Positions 18,365-26,520 of a stretch of 64,000 nt of DNA are shown in pieces. Position 1 is the stretch's first letter, and each line of letters starts with the position of its first letter. Both the position numbers and the translations under genes were made by a program. This DNA comes from an endosymbiont of unidentified scaly snail isolate Monju. GTDB lineage: Bacteria > Pseudomonadota > Gammaproteobacteria > Chromatiales > Chromatiaceae. The notes under the pieces are model-generated. The model was not told where the DNA came from and did not search any database. It was given only the letters and a program-made list of their open reading frames with translations. The DNA is taken from NCBI RefSeq assembly GCF_000801295.1, contig NZ_AP012978.1, forward strand, positions 744,001 to 808,000, read 5' to 3'.

Positions 18365-18371
18365 GGTCGAA

Positions 18372-18488
18372 TGAGGTAACCACGAAGGACACGAAGAACA
18401 CGAAGGTTTGGTTGGCGGAGGGTCCACTTGGATTCGTGCCTGGCAATCGTTGTCTTTGTGTCCTTTGTGTTCTTTGTGATGAAAAAGG
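18372..18488. repeat. Fold-back repeat (CACGAAGG family), cbbQ2-cbbO2 gap
   Basis: The left arm AACCACGAAGGACACGAAGA continues ACACGAAGG (18378-18406). The right arm CTTTGTGTCCTTTGTGTTCT (18453-18472) and TTGTGATG follow after a loop of about 45 bp. It lies in the same place as the copy between cbbQ1 and cbbO1. Confidence 0.75.
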
Positions 18489-18491
18489 AAA

Positions 18492-19295
18492 TCAGGCAAA
18501 GACGGCGTCGATGGCGTGGTGCAGGGTCGAACGGATGTCCTCGTCGTCGGTGATCGGGTCGACCAGCGCCATGCGGCAGGCACGCGGCGGGGCGATGCCG
18601 CGCGCGATCAGGCGGGCGGCATAGACCAGCAGACGGGTGGAGATGCCTTCGTCCAGGCCGTGTCCCTTGAGGTTGCGCGCGGTATGCGCGATCTGCACCA
18701 GCTTCTCGGTGATCTGGCCGTCGGTGCCGGTCTCGCGGGCCACGATCTCGGCCTCCAGGGCGGCCTCGGGGTAGTCGAAGGTCATGGCCGAGAAACGCTG
18801 CTTGGTGGACTGCTTGAGGTCCTTCATCAGCGACTGGTAGCCCGGGTTGTAGGAGATGACCAGCTGGAAGTCGGGGTGGGCCTCGACCAGTTCGCCCTTC
18901 TTGTCCAGTGGTAGGGTGCGGCGGTGGTCGGTGAGCGGGTGGATGACCACGGTGGTGTCCTGCCGGGCCTCGACGATCTCGTCCAGGTAGCAGATGGCGC
19001 CGATGCGCGCGGCCACGGTCAGCGGGCCGTCCAGCCAGCGGGTGCCGTCGGCATCCAGCAGGTAGCGGCCAACCAGGTCGGAGGCGGTCATGTCCTCGTT
19101 GCAGGCCACGGTGATCAGTGGCCGACCCAGTTTCCAGGCCATGTATTCGACGAAGCGCGACTTGCCGCAGCCGGTCGGCCCTTTGATCATCACCGGCAGG
19201 CGCTCGTCATAGGCGGCCTCGTAGAGCAGCACCTCGTCGGCCTGCGGCTGATAGAAAGGTTCCTGGCGGATCAGGTACTGGTCGGTATCGCTCAT
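18492..19295 (-). CDS. cbbQ: RuBisCO activase AAA+ subunit CbbQ (form II module)
   Basis: Full-length CbbQ, 267 residues, a MoxR-class AAA+ ATPase that with CbbO removes inhibitors from RuBisCO. Walker A GPTGCGKS (39-46), NEDMTASDLVGRYLL (pore-loop region, about 66-80), Walker [15 protein letters not shown] (Asp105, Glu106), and [18 protein letters not shown]. All the elements missing in CbbQ1 are present, so this is likely the working motor. It follows cbbM after a hairpin terminator and precedes cbbO2. Confidence 0.95.
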   Translation of the reverse strand: MSDTDQYLIRQEPFYQPQADEVLLYEAAYDERLPVMIKGPTGCGKSRFVEYMAWKLGRPLITVACNEDMTASDLVGRYLLDADGTRWLDGPLTVAARIGAICYLDEIVEARQDTTVVIHPLTDHRRTLPLDKKGELVEAHPDFQLVISYNPGYQSLMKDLKQSTKQRFSAMTFDYPEAALEAEIVARETGTDGQITEKLVQIAHTARNLKGHGLDEGISTRLLVYAARLIARGIAPPRACRMALVDPITDDEDIRSTLHHAIDAVFA

Positions 19296-19353
19296 GGTTG
19301 GTATCCGTGTTCGGGTGATTGCCTTTTCTTCATGTCACCGCGGCGGCATGAAG

Positions 19354-19381
19354 AAAAAGCCCCCGCGAAGGGGGGCTTTTT
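19354..19381 (-). terminator. Terminator/attenuator between cbbM and cbbQ2
   Basis: AAAAAGCCCCC-GCGAA-GGGGGGCTTTTT: a symmetrical hairpin with A and T flanks that can act in both directions. It lies 22 bp after the cbbM stop. Partial read-through would give much CbbM and little activase. Confidence 0.85.
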
Positions 19382-19402
19382 CGCCGGTCGTGCAAGCCGT
19401 GC

Positions 19403-20797
19403 TTACTTGTGAGCGGCGCTCACGCCCAGCTTCTCGCGCCAGCCCGGGTACAGGGCGTCGGCATCGTGCGGGAAGGATTCGAAGGCACGGGCGAATTCCT
19501 TGTGCTCCTTGGCCCATTCGATGGGATCGGCGCCGGCCTTCCAGCACTCGTAGGCCTGGCGCAGGGAGATCGCGCCAGCCGCCGGGCTGTCGATGTGGCC
19601 GTAGGAGCCACCGCCAGCAGTGTTGATGACGTTGCCGTGGCCCAGGTTCTCGAAGAAACCGGGCAGACGCAGTGCGTTCATGCCGCCGGAGATGATCGGG
19701 GTGGTCGGCTTCATGCCGTACCACTCCTGGTGATACACCGGACCGTCCACGCTGTCGCGCTCGATCATGTAGGCGATGACGCGGTCGTCGGCGTCACCTT
19801 CCATCTTGCCGTAGCCCATGGTGCCGACGTGGATGCCCGAGGCCCCCTGCAGACGCGACATCTTGGCCAGCACGAAGGCGGTGTAGCCGCGCTTGGAGCT
19901 GGGCGAGGTCACGGCGCCGTGACCGGCACGGTGATAGTGCAGGTACTGGTTGGGGAACCAGCGGCGGGCGGTGGTGATCATGCCCGGACCACCGACGTAG
20001 CCGTCCACCAGGAAGGCGACGTGGTCGGCGAACTCGCCGAAGGTCTCGAGGATGTACTCGCCGCGGGCAATCATTTCCGAATGGTCGTCGGCAGTGATGT
20101 TGGCCGAGAACAGCTTGGCCTCGCCAGTCTCGTCCTGGGCGCGCTTCATGGCATCGGCGACCAGCGGGATGACCTTCTTCAGGGGAGCGAACACCTGGTT
20201 GCCCTGGGGCTCGTCGTTCTTGATGAAGTCACCGCCCAGCCAGAACTGGTAGGCCGCCTCGGCGAAGGGTTCGGGGCGCAGGCCCAGCTTGGGCTTGATG
20301 ATGGTGCCGGCGATGTAGCCGCCGTCGACGATGGGGCGGCCGAGGATGCGCCACAGGTCGGAGATGTCCTTGGCCGGGCCGTCGAACAGTTCGATGGCGC
20401 GCTTGGGCATGTAGAAGTCGATCATCTTGGCGTACTCGATGTCGCCCATGCCCTGGTTGTTGCCGATGGTCAGGGTGAGGAAGGAGACCATCATCATGCG
20501 GCCGTCGGTGATGTTCCGGTCGAACAGTTCGATCGGATAGGCAATGCGCATGTCCTCGTTGGCTTCATCGATGTGGTACACCAGTGCGTCCACGCCCTTG
20601 GTGAATTCGTCGGTGGTGCAGACTTCGACGTTGGTGCCGGTGGAGGATTCGGCGGCGAAGTGCGCGGCAGCTTCCAGGTAGCCATGGCCGGCCTTGGGCT
20701 TCATCTTGTAGGCGCACAGAATGTGCCGCCCGCCGGCGATGAGATCCTCTTCCTTCAGGCTGAGGTCGGAATAGCGACTGGATTGATCGAGAGCCAT
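19403..20797 (-). CDS. cbbM: RuBisCO form II
   Basis: Form II enzyme without small subunit (464 residues), tolerant of high CO2 and low O2. The active-site segments [34 protein letters not shown] (carbamylated Lys) and [15 protein letters not shown] are intact, and the C-terminus has [15 protein letters not shown]. First gene of the minus-strand cbb run, divergent from cbbR, preceded by palindromic AT-rich promoter DNA. Having both forms allows adjustment of CO2 fixation to CO2/O2 supply. Confidence 0.98.
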   Translation of the reverse strand: MALDQSSRYSDLSLKEEDLIAGGRHILCAYKMKPKAGHGYLEAAAHFAAESSTGTNVEVCTTDEFTKGVDALVYHIDEANEDMRIAYPIELFDRNITDGRMMMVSFLTLTIGNNQGMGDIEYAKMIDFYMPKRAIELFDGPAKDISDLWRILGRPIVDGGYIAGTIIKPKLGLRPEPFAEAAYQFWLGGDFIKNDEPQGNQVFAPLKKVIPLVADAMKRAQDETGEAKLFSANITADDHSEMIARGEYILETFGEFADHVAFLVDGYVGGPGMITTARRWFPNQYLHYHRAGHGAVTSPSSKRGYTAFVLAKMSRLQGASGIHVGTMGYGKMEGDADDRVIAYMIERDSVDGPVYHQEWYGMKPTTPIISGGMNALRLPGFFENLGHGNVINTAGGGSYGHIDSPAAGAISLRQAYECWKAGADPIEWAKEHKEFARAFESFPHDADALYPGWREKLGVSAAHK

Positions 20798-20977
20798 GTA
20801 GATATCCTCGGCTGATAAATAATGTGAAGGTGCCAGCTGGCACCGGGAACACAGGGTTCGGTCAAGGCTGAGGCCAAGCCCTGCAACTTATAGGCATATG
20901 CCTTATAGGCGTACATTTTAAGGGACTACAAGATATAAGGAAATACTGATTTAATTATCGTAACGATAAGTCTATAC
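20798..20977 (-). promoter_or_regulatory. cbbM promoter region with palindromic CbbR-type sites
   Basis: An AT-rich island in GC-rich DNA. It holds AGGCATATGCCT (20892-20903, perfect palindrome inside TTATAGGCATATGCCTTAT) and TTATCG-TAA-CGATAA (20955-20969, perfect palindrome fitting the LysR T-N11-A pattern). A minus-strand -10-like TATATC lies near 20930-20935. The arrangement fits activation of cbbM by the divergent CbbR. Confidence 0.6.
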
Positions 20978-21366
20978 TTATCCGCCCTCGGGCTCGGGAA
21001 AGCCCAGGAGGGTACTGTCCGATGGCGGCGGGCACTGGCGCGCGCAATGCTGCCGCAGGCTGTCGTGGATGCGGTGGATCACCGTGCGGCTGTAGGGATG
21101 GTGGACCGACAGGGTGCAGGCGACCGGTGCGTCCAGATCGTCGCGCTGGCGAATGCGGAAGTCGTGCCAGGTCATCAGCAGGGCGCGCAGGGGACGGTTC
21201 CAGCATTGCCAGTGATGCCGGCGCGCAGCACCATGTGGTGTCCCGGCAGGCCGGGCAGACCGAATTCCAGCGATCCCTCGCTGCGCAGTTGCAGCAGCCG
21301 CACGCGGTTGAAGCAGTTTGCCGGTATCAGGAAGGGTGTTGATTTCAAGATCAGGGCTTGCGGCAT
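20978..21366 (-). pseudogene. Unknown ~128-aa gene between cbbM and cbbR, frameshifted
   Basis: Function not recognised. The ATG at 21366 has a good Shine-Dalgarno (GAGGGA, 7-bp spacing) and opens MPQALILKSTPFLIPANCFN, continuing FGLPGLPGHHMVLRAGITGN. That frame ends soon after GTVPCAPC. Adding one C to the CCCC run (G run 21190-21193 on the plus strand) joins it to the next frame (PLRALLMTWHDFRIRQRDDL, then DAPVACTLSVHHPYSRTVIH), which ends with a TAA at 20978. Divergent from cbbR, upstream of cbbM. It may be a real gene with a sequencing indel or a decayed one. Confidence 0.55.
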
Positions 21367-21467
21367 GGCGGTTCCCTCGTGCCGGATGATGCCCTGATAC
21401 TGGATCAGGCCCGGGTGGTGTTGGCCCCACAACGGGTGGGGTAGGTCCAGGCATGAGGGCATTCGAC

Positions 21468-22385
21468 ATGCATCTCACATTGCGTCAGCTCACCTTGTTC
21501 GAGGCGGTCGCCCGCCACCTGAGTTTCACCCGCGCCGCCGAGGAGCTGCACCTGAGCCAGCCGGCGGTGTCCATGCAGGTGCGTCAACTCGAGGGTGCCG
21601 CGGGCCTGCCCCTGTTCGAGAAACTGGGCAAGCGCATTCACCTGACCGAGGCCGGGCGCGAGATGTACAACTATTGCCGTCACATCGGTGAGCAGTTGCG
21701 CGAACTCGACGAGGTGATGGCCGCGCTCAAGGGCGTGCGTCGCGGCCACCTGCGCCTGAGCGTGGCGACCACGGCCAATTCCTTTGCTACGCGCATCCTC
21801 GGCGCCTTCGCCCAGCGCTATCCCGAGAGCACCTATTCGCTGGACGTGACCAACCGCAAGACCCTGCTCGATCAACTGGCGGAGAACCAGACCGACATCG
21901 TCATCATGGGCAAGCCGCCCGAAGGGCTGGACCTGGAGGTGCAGGCCTTCATGGAGAACCCGCTGGTGGTGATCGCTCGGCCCGATCACCCCCTCGCTGC
22001 CGAGCCGGGTCCCATTCCCCTGCAGCGCATCCAGTCCGAGACCTTCGTGGTGCGCGAGTGCGAATCGGGCACGCGCATCGCCATGGAACGCTTTTTCCGC
22101 GAGCGAGGCATGCAGCTGCGCACCGGTATCGAAACCACCTCCAACTCGGCGATCAAGAACGCCGTGGAGGCCGGTCTTGGACTGGGACTGGTCTCCGTCC
22201 ACACCCTGGAACTGGAACTCAAGGCTGGCGCCCTGGTGGTGCTGAATGTCGAGGATTTCCCCATCCTGCGCCACTGGCACGTGGTCTATCGCCAGGGCAA
22301 GCGTCTGCCGCCGATCGCCCAGGCTTTCCTCGACTACCTCCACGGCGACGAAGCCCGGCCCCTGCTGCAGGTGCCGACAGGTTAG
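21468..22385 (+). CDS. cbbR: LysR-family regulator of CO2 fixation
   Basis: LysR-type activator, 305 residues. N-terminal winged HTH: MHLTLRQLTLFEAVARHLSF, then TRAAEELHLSQPAVSMQVRQLE. The C-terminal periplasmic-binding-like domain should sense Calvin-cycle metabolites. The ATG at 21468 has GAGGG 7 bp upstream and matches the usual CbbR N-terminus, so I prefer it to the ATG at 21453. Divergent from the cbb run, the classical arrangement. Confidence is high for LysR and good for CbbR from context. Confidence 0.93.
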   Translation: MHLTLRQLTLFEAVARHLSFTRAAEELHLSQPAVSMQVRQLEGAAGLPLFEKLGKRIHLTEAGREMYNYCRHIGEQLRELDEVMAALKGVRRGHLRLSVATTANSFATRILGAFAQRYPESTYSLDVTNRKTLLDQLAENQTDIVIMGKPPEGLDLEVQAFMENPLVVIARPDHPLAAEPGPIPLQRIQSETFVVRECESGTRIAMERFFRERGMQLRTGIETTSNSAIKNAVEAGLGLGLVSVHTLELELKAGALVVLNVEDFPILRHWHVVYRQGKRLPPIAQAFLDYLHGDEARPLLQVPTG

Positions 22386-22387
22386 GG

Positions 22388-22478
22388 GACGAAACCGCAA
22401 AGGACGCAAAGGTTGCTGGGGCGCGGATGTTTCCAGGTGAATCTTTGTATTCTTCATGGTCTTTGGGGTGAATTCTTC
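22388..22478. repeat. Fold-back repeat, diverged copy, after cbbR
   Basis: The left arm ACCGCAAAGGACGCAAAGG (22391-22409) and the right arm ATCTTTGTATTCTTCATGG (about 22441-22459), then TCTTTGGGGTG, are inverted. It is a degenerate member of the CACGAAGG-type family seen in the cbb cluster. Confidence 0.55.
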
Positions 22479-22515
22479 GCATCGGGCCTTTTTCTGGCAT
22501 AATTCGCCGTTCAAT

Positions 22516-22623
22516 GGTGACCCTGTTGGCCTCCCGCGACGCTAGGTTGTGAACCTGGTCAGGCCCGGAAGGGAGCAGCCACAGCAGCTGACGCGTGCGC
22601 CGGGAATCGCTGGCAGGGTCGCC
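22516..22623 (+). ncRNA. ffs: 4.5S signal recognition particle RNA
   Basis: Small bacterial SRP RNA that pairs with Ffh for co-translational membrane targeting. The terminal helix GGTGACCCTG (22516-22525) pairs with CAGGGTCGCC (22614-22623). The conserved apical loop core is present as GGTCAGGCCCGGAAGGGAGC with AGCAGCC next to it. A CATAAT -10 box lies at about 22496-22501. Between cbbR and dnaX, a common neighbourhood for ffs. Confidence 0.95.
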
Positions 22624-22690
22624 GCCCTTTTCCCGCCCGCGCGCCCGATTCGGTTAAACTGCCAATCCGCTTTCCGCAGGTATCCGCGAT

Positions 22691-24310
22691 ATGTCCTATC
22701 AGGTACTGGCGCGTCGCTGGCGTCCCAAGACATTCTCCGAGCTGGTCGGTCAGGCACACGTGGTGCGTGCGCTGAGCAACGCGCTGGAGAACGACCGTCT
22801 GCACCATGCCTACCTGTTCACCGGCACCCGAGGTGTGGGCAAGACCACCATCGCGCGCATCCTTGCCAAGTCGCTCAACTGCGAACAGGGGGTGACCACG
22901 CAGCCCTGTGGCGAGTGCAGCATCTGCCGCGAGGTGGACGAAGGGCGTTTCGTCGACCTGATCGAGGTGGATGCCGCCTCCAAGACCGGGGTGGACGACA
23001 CCCGCGAGCTGCTCGAGAACGTGCCTTATGCACCGGTGCGCGGGCGCTACAAGGTGTACCTCATCGACGAGGTGCACATGTTCTCCAGCCACAGTTTCAA
23101 TGCCCTGCTCAAGACGCTCGAGGAGCCGCCGCCGCACGTCAAGTTCCTGCTGGCAACCACCGACCCGCAGAAGGTCCCGGTCACGGTGCTGTCGCGCTGT
23201 CTGCAATTCAGTCTCAACCGCCTGCCCATCGAGCAGATCCAGGGACAGTTCGAACACATCCTGGGCGAGGAGGGCATCGAACACGATACACGCGCGCTCT
23301 ACCTGCTGGCGCGCGCCGCCGATGGCAGCATGCGCGACGGCCTGAGCCTGCTCGACCAGGCCATTGCCTTCGGTGGCGGCCGGGTGGATTACGAGGCGGT
23401 GCGCGACATGCTCGGTGTGAGCGCCTCGGACCTGTTGCCCGAGCTGCTCGAGCGCGTGCAGCAGGGCGATGCCGCCGGGATGCTGGAAGGGGTACGTGCC
23501 CTGGCCGAGAAGTCTCCGGACTTCGCTGCCCTGCTCAAGGACCTGCTGTTGCTGCTGCACCGCGTCGCCCTGTTGCAGGCCACCCCCGAGGCCTGGTCGG
23601 CGAGCTGGGGCGAGCGCGAGCGTTTCGAGGCCCTGGCCGCGGCACTCTCGCCCGAGGAGACCCAGCTCTACTACCAGATCGCCCTGGTCGGCCAGCGCGA
23701 CCTGCCACTGGCGCCGGATGCGCAGTCGGGATTCGAGATGGTCCTGCTGCGCATGCTGGCATTTCGCCCGGACGATGGGCCCGAAGGCCAGCGCGCATCG
23801 GCGCCGACGCGCGCGGCCCCGGCCTCGGCCCCGTCGGCCCCACCTGCAGAAGCCAGTGCGCCACCCGCTGCCGAGGCGCGGGAGACGCCGGCCCCGGTGG
23901 CGGAGAGCGCGCCTGCAGGGGAAGGGAACAACCCCTTTGGCGACTGGCATGCCCTGTTGCCGCGCCTGGGCCTGAGCGGCATGGCCGCCCAGCTCGCGGC
24001 GCACTCGGCGGTACGCGACTGGGATGGCCACACCCTCACGTTGGCGGTCGATGCCAGTTGTGCCTCGCTGCTCGGTTCACTGGCTGAACAGCGCCTGCTC
24101 GAGGCTCTGCGCCAGTATGCCGGCGAGTTGCGCCTGCAGTGGCACACCGAGGAGGCAGCCGACACCCCGGCGCAGCGACAGCAGCAGGCACGCATGCAGC
24201 GCGAGCGTCAGGCGCGCGAAGACATTGCCGCCGACCCCCTGGTGCAGGCCCTGCAGGACGGTTTCGATGCCGAGCTGGTCGAGGACTCGATCCGCCCGGT
24301 CGAGCACTGA
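22691..24310 (+). CDS. dnaX: DNA polymerase III subunits gamma and tau
   Basis: Clamp-loader ATPase of the replicase, 539 residues. AAA+ domain with Walker A GTRGVGKTTIAR, the four-Cys zinc module CEQGVTTQPCGECSIC, Walker B VYLIDEVHMFS, sensor 1 LLATTDPQKVP and the arginine-finger SRC. After about residue 365 comes an Ala/Pro-rich linker (ASAPTRAAPASAPSAPPAEA) and a tau-type C-terminal domain. No obvious A-run for programmed frameshifting to gamma was seen. Confidence 0.97.
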   Translation: MSYQVLARRWRPKTFSELVGQAHVVRALSNALENDRLHHAYLFTGTRGVGKTTIARILAKSLNCEQGVTTQPCGECSICREVDEGRFVDLIEVDAASKTGVDDTRELLENVPYAPVRGRYKVYLIDEVHMFSSHSFNALLKTLEEPPPHVKFLLATTDPQKVPVTVLSRCLQFSLNRLPIEQIQGQFEHILGEEGIEHDTRALYLLARAADGSMRDGLSLLDQAIAFGGGRVDYEAVRDMLGVSASDLLPELLERVQQGDAAGMLEGVRALAEKSPDFAALLKDLLLLLHRVALLQATPEAWSASWGERERFEALAAALSPEETQLYYQIALVGQRDLPLAPDAQSGFEMVLLRMLAFRPDDGPEGQRASAPTRAAPASAPSAPPAEASAPPAAEARETPAPVAESAPAGEGNNPFGDWHALLPRLGLSGMAAQLAAHSAVRDWDGHTLTLAVDASCASLLGSLAEQRLLEALRQYAGELRLQWHTEEAADTPAQRQQQARMQRERQAREDIAADPLVQALQDGFDAELVEDSIRPVEH

Positions 24311-24341
24311 CTTCATTCATTGACATCGAGAGAGAACGCAT

Positions 24342-24665
24342 ATGAAAGGTGGTCTTGGCAACCTGATGAAACAGGCGCAGAAGATGCAGGAAGAACTGCA
24401 GAAGGCGCAGGAGGAACTGGCGCGGGCCGAGGTCCAGGGTCAGTCTGGCGGCGGCCTGGTGAAGATCACCATCAATGCTCGCCACGAGGTGCGTCGGGTG
24501 GAGATCGACGAATCCCTGATGGGTGATGATCGCGAGATGCTCGAGGACCTGATCGCTGCCGCCATGAACGACGCGGTACATCGTCTCGAGGAGCACACCA
24601 AGGAGCGCATGGCCGGGGTCACCGCCGGCATCAACCTGCCGCCGGGCATGAAGCTGCCCTTCTGA
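24342..24665 (+). CDS. ybaB: YbaB/EbfC nucleoid-associated protein
   Basis: DNA-binding dimer of 107 residues in the usual dnaX-ybaB-recR order. The start [20 protein letters not shown] leads into a helix, followed by the two beta strands ([20 protein letters not shown]) and a C-terminal LPPGMKLPF. Start 31 bp after dnaX; 10 bp before recR. Confidence 0.97.
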   Translation: MKGGLGNLMKQAQKMQEELQKAQEELARAEVQGQSGGGLVKITINARHEVRRVEIDESLMGDDREMLEDLIAAAMNDAVHRLEEHTKERMAGVTAGINLPPGMKLPF

Positions 24666-24675
24666 GGCCGGCTGG

Positions 24676-25287
24676 GTGAGCGAGACACCCCTGCTGCAAC
24701 AGCTCATCGAGGCCCTGCGTTGCCTGCCCGGGGTTGGCCCCAAGTCGGCGCAGCGCATGGCCTTTCATATCCTCGAGCGCGACCGCGAAGGGGGACGGCG
24801 GCTGGCGCGGCTGCTCGAGCAGGCGGTGGAGCAGATCGGCCATTGCGCCCGCTGCCGCACGTTGACCGAGCGCGAAGTCTGCCGCCTGTGCGCCAACCCG
24901 CAGCGCGATCCCGGCCTGCTGTGCGTGGTCGAGAACCCGAACGACGTGATGGCCATCGAGCAGGCGACCGGTTTCGGGGGGCTGTACTTCGTGCTCGGCG
25001 GGCGACTCTCGCCGCTCGACGGCATCGGCCCCGCCGAACTGGGGCTCGATGACCTGCGTGAACGCCTGCGCGCCGACCAGGTGCGCGAACTGATCCTCGC
25101 CACCACTACCACGGTCGAGGGCGAGGCCACGGCGCACTATATCGGCGAGCTGGCTGCGGGGCTGGACATCCAGGTCACGCGCATCGCCCACGGCGTGCCC
25201 CTGGGCGGCGAACTCGAATACGTGGACAGCGGCACCCTGGCACATGCCTTTGCCGGGCGCCGCCGATTGATGGAGAACGATCCATGA
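24676..25287 (+). CDS. recR: Recombination protein RecR
   Basis: Recombination mediator (203 residues) acting with RecFO at gaps. HhH ([20 protein letters not shown]), a four-Cys zinc finger ([16 protein letters not shown]) and a Toprim domain ([15 protein letters not shown]) in order. GTG start at 24676. The stop overlaps the next ATG (ATGA). Confidence 0.97.
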   Translation: MSETPLLQQLIEALRCLPGVGPKSAQRMAFHILERDREGGRRLARLLEQAVEQIGHCARCRTLTEREVCRLCANPQRDPGLLCVVENPNDVMAIEQATGFGGLYFVLGGRLSPLDGIGPAELGLDDLRERLRADQVRELILATTTTVEGEATAHYIGELAAGLDIQVTRIAHGVPLGGELEYVDSGTLAHAFAGRRRLMENDP

Positions 25288-25628
25288 GTGACTGCATCTT
25301 CTGCAAGATTGCCGCCGGCGAGATCCCGGCGGAGAAGGTCTACGAGGACGACCAGGTAGTCGGTTTCCGTGATCTCAATCCCCAGGCGCCGGTGCACGTG
25401 CTGCTGATCCCGCGCCGTCACATCACTACCCTCAACGACCTGACCGAGGCCGACGAGGCGCTGGTCGGCCACCTGTTTCGTGTCGCAGCCAGGATCGCTG
25501 CCGACGAGGGCCTGGCCGAACGCGGCTACCGCACGGTGATGAACTGCAATGCCGAGGGCGGCCAGACCGTGTTCCACATCCACCTGCACCTGCTGGGTGG
25601 GCGACAGATGACCTGGCCGCCGGGTTGA
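25284..25628 (+). CDS. HIT-family nucleotide hydrolase (HinT-like)
   Basis: 114-residue histidine-triad protein, a purine nucleoside phosphoramidase type. N-terminal [20 protein letters not shown] and the triad [12 protein letters not shown] near the C-terminus are the HinT signature. Translationally coupled to recR by a 4-bp overlap. Of normal length and intact. Confidence 0.93.
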   Translation: MSDCIFCKIAAGEIPAEKVYEDDQVVGFRDLNPQAPVHVLLIPRRHITTLNDLTEADEALVGHLFRVAARIAADEGLAERGYRTVMNCNAEGGQTVFHIHLHLLGGRQMTWPPG

Positions 25629-25742
25629 GCGGCACCCCGGGGGCAACAACCCCACCCTTTGTGGTTTTGAGTCGCGCCGTTGCGGTCCCATATTAAAGGC
25701 TCGTCTGTCTTTTTACTTGAAACCCACACAGGAGGAGCCTGC

Positions 25743-25940
25743 ATGAGTGACGAGACCCTGACCCTGACGGTCCCACACCACGACAAGCTGGGCATCATTC
25801 ATTGCGGTGTGACCCACGAGGGCCTGGTGGTGGTCGCGGGTGACCAGAAGGAGGTCGCCGACGGAGAAGAGGTGGTCTTCGAGCGCACCGGCAAGGTCAA
25901 GCGCAACGGCGCGGAGTACACCTTCGCCAAGGTGGCTTGA
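25743..25940 (+). CDS. Small acidic hypothetical protein (65 aa)
   Basis: Not recognised. Starts at the ATG at 25743 with an ideal AGGAGG Shine-Dalgarno 7 bp upstream, which argues for a real and well-translated gene. The sequence (LTLTVPHHDKLGIIHCGVTH, then EGLVVVAGDQKEVADGEEVV) suggests a small beta-rich fold. A strong terminator follows 17 bp after the stop, so it ends its transcript. Confidence 0.75.
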   Translation: MSDETLTLTVPHHDKLGIIHCGVTHEGLVVVAGDQKEVADGEEVVFERTGKVKRNGAEYTFAKVA

Positions 25941-25956
25941 GCCGCAGCCTGATCCA

Positions 25957-25981
25957 CGGGGCCGGCTGGCCCCTTTTTTTT
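25957..25981 (+). terminator. Rho-independent terminator
   Basis: GGGGCC-GGCT-GGCCCC stem followed by eight T. Confidence 0.9.
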
Positions 25982-26033
25982 GCCTCTCGACTATAATTCC
26001 CTGCCAGCTCCTGGCCTGGTTGACGGACGAACC

Positions 26034-26327
26034 ATGCGCATCGCTTCCCTGCAAACTGCCCTGTATCGCCCCTTGCCGACCGGTGCCAGACGACCGGTCG
26101 AGCAGGTCGCGCCTGCCGAAGCGGCGGGCAGGGCGGGTTCCGGGCAGGAGCGGGCCACGTCTCAGCTGCCGGTCACCCGGTTGCAGGCGGGGCTACGTGA
26201 GATGTCATTCCAGGAGAACCGGTCCACCGGGTTGGTGCATCGCGCCCTGTCTGCCTATGGTGCGGTGGCCGGGGCCGAGCAACGGCAGGCCATCAACGAG
26301 ATGCTGGGTGTCAGCGTCTGGGCCTGA
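26034..26327 (+). CDS. Hypothetical protein (97 aa)
   Basis: Not recognised. The ATG at 26034 lies 37 bp after a clean TATAAT (25992-25997), but there is no convincing Shine-Dalgarno. Residues 10-50 are Ala/Arg/Pro-rich and probably disordered; the C-terminal half (STGLVHRALSAYGAVAGAEQ, RQAINEMLGVSVWA) could form two helices. Codon use is host-like. It may be a real small gene, but the evidence is limited. Confidence 0.5.
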   Translation: MRIASLQTALYRPLPTGARRPVEQVAPAEAAGRAGSGQERATSQLPVTRLQAGLREMSFQENRSTGLVHRALSAYGAVAGAEQRQAINEMLGVSVWA

Positions 26328-26520
26328 ACCTGGAGGGGTTCGACCGGTTTATCCTGTGTTCCAGTCTCGCCGGGTGGCGGAAGGGATCTTTATCCCGGTT
26401 TCGTCGTGAGCGGGTCAGCGCTGCAAGCGGGCTACCTGTGTCGGGCCTGGTGGAGGCTATGATATAAGCAGGGAAGCAACAGAGGGCCGGTTGCCGCCGG
26501 CAAGACCGCAGGAGCCATCG
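26328..26520 (+). promoter_or_regulatory. Upstream region of ppk1
   Basis: 193 bp without a gene. TATGAT/ATATAA near 26458-26466 could be the -10 of the ppk promoter, 55-60 bp before its start. No pho-box-like repeats recognised. Confidence 0.3.

Noticed and set aside
22640-24310. Programmed frameshift in dnaX making gamma
   Set aside because: No A-AAA-AAG type slippery run or strong downstream hairpin was seen, so only the tau-length product is supported.
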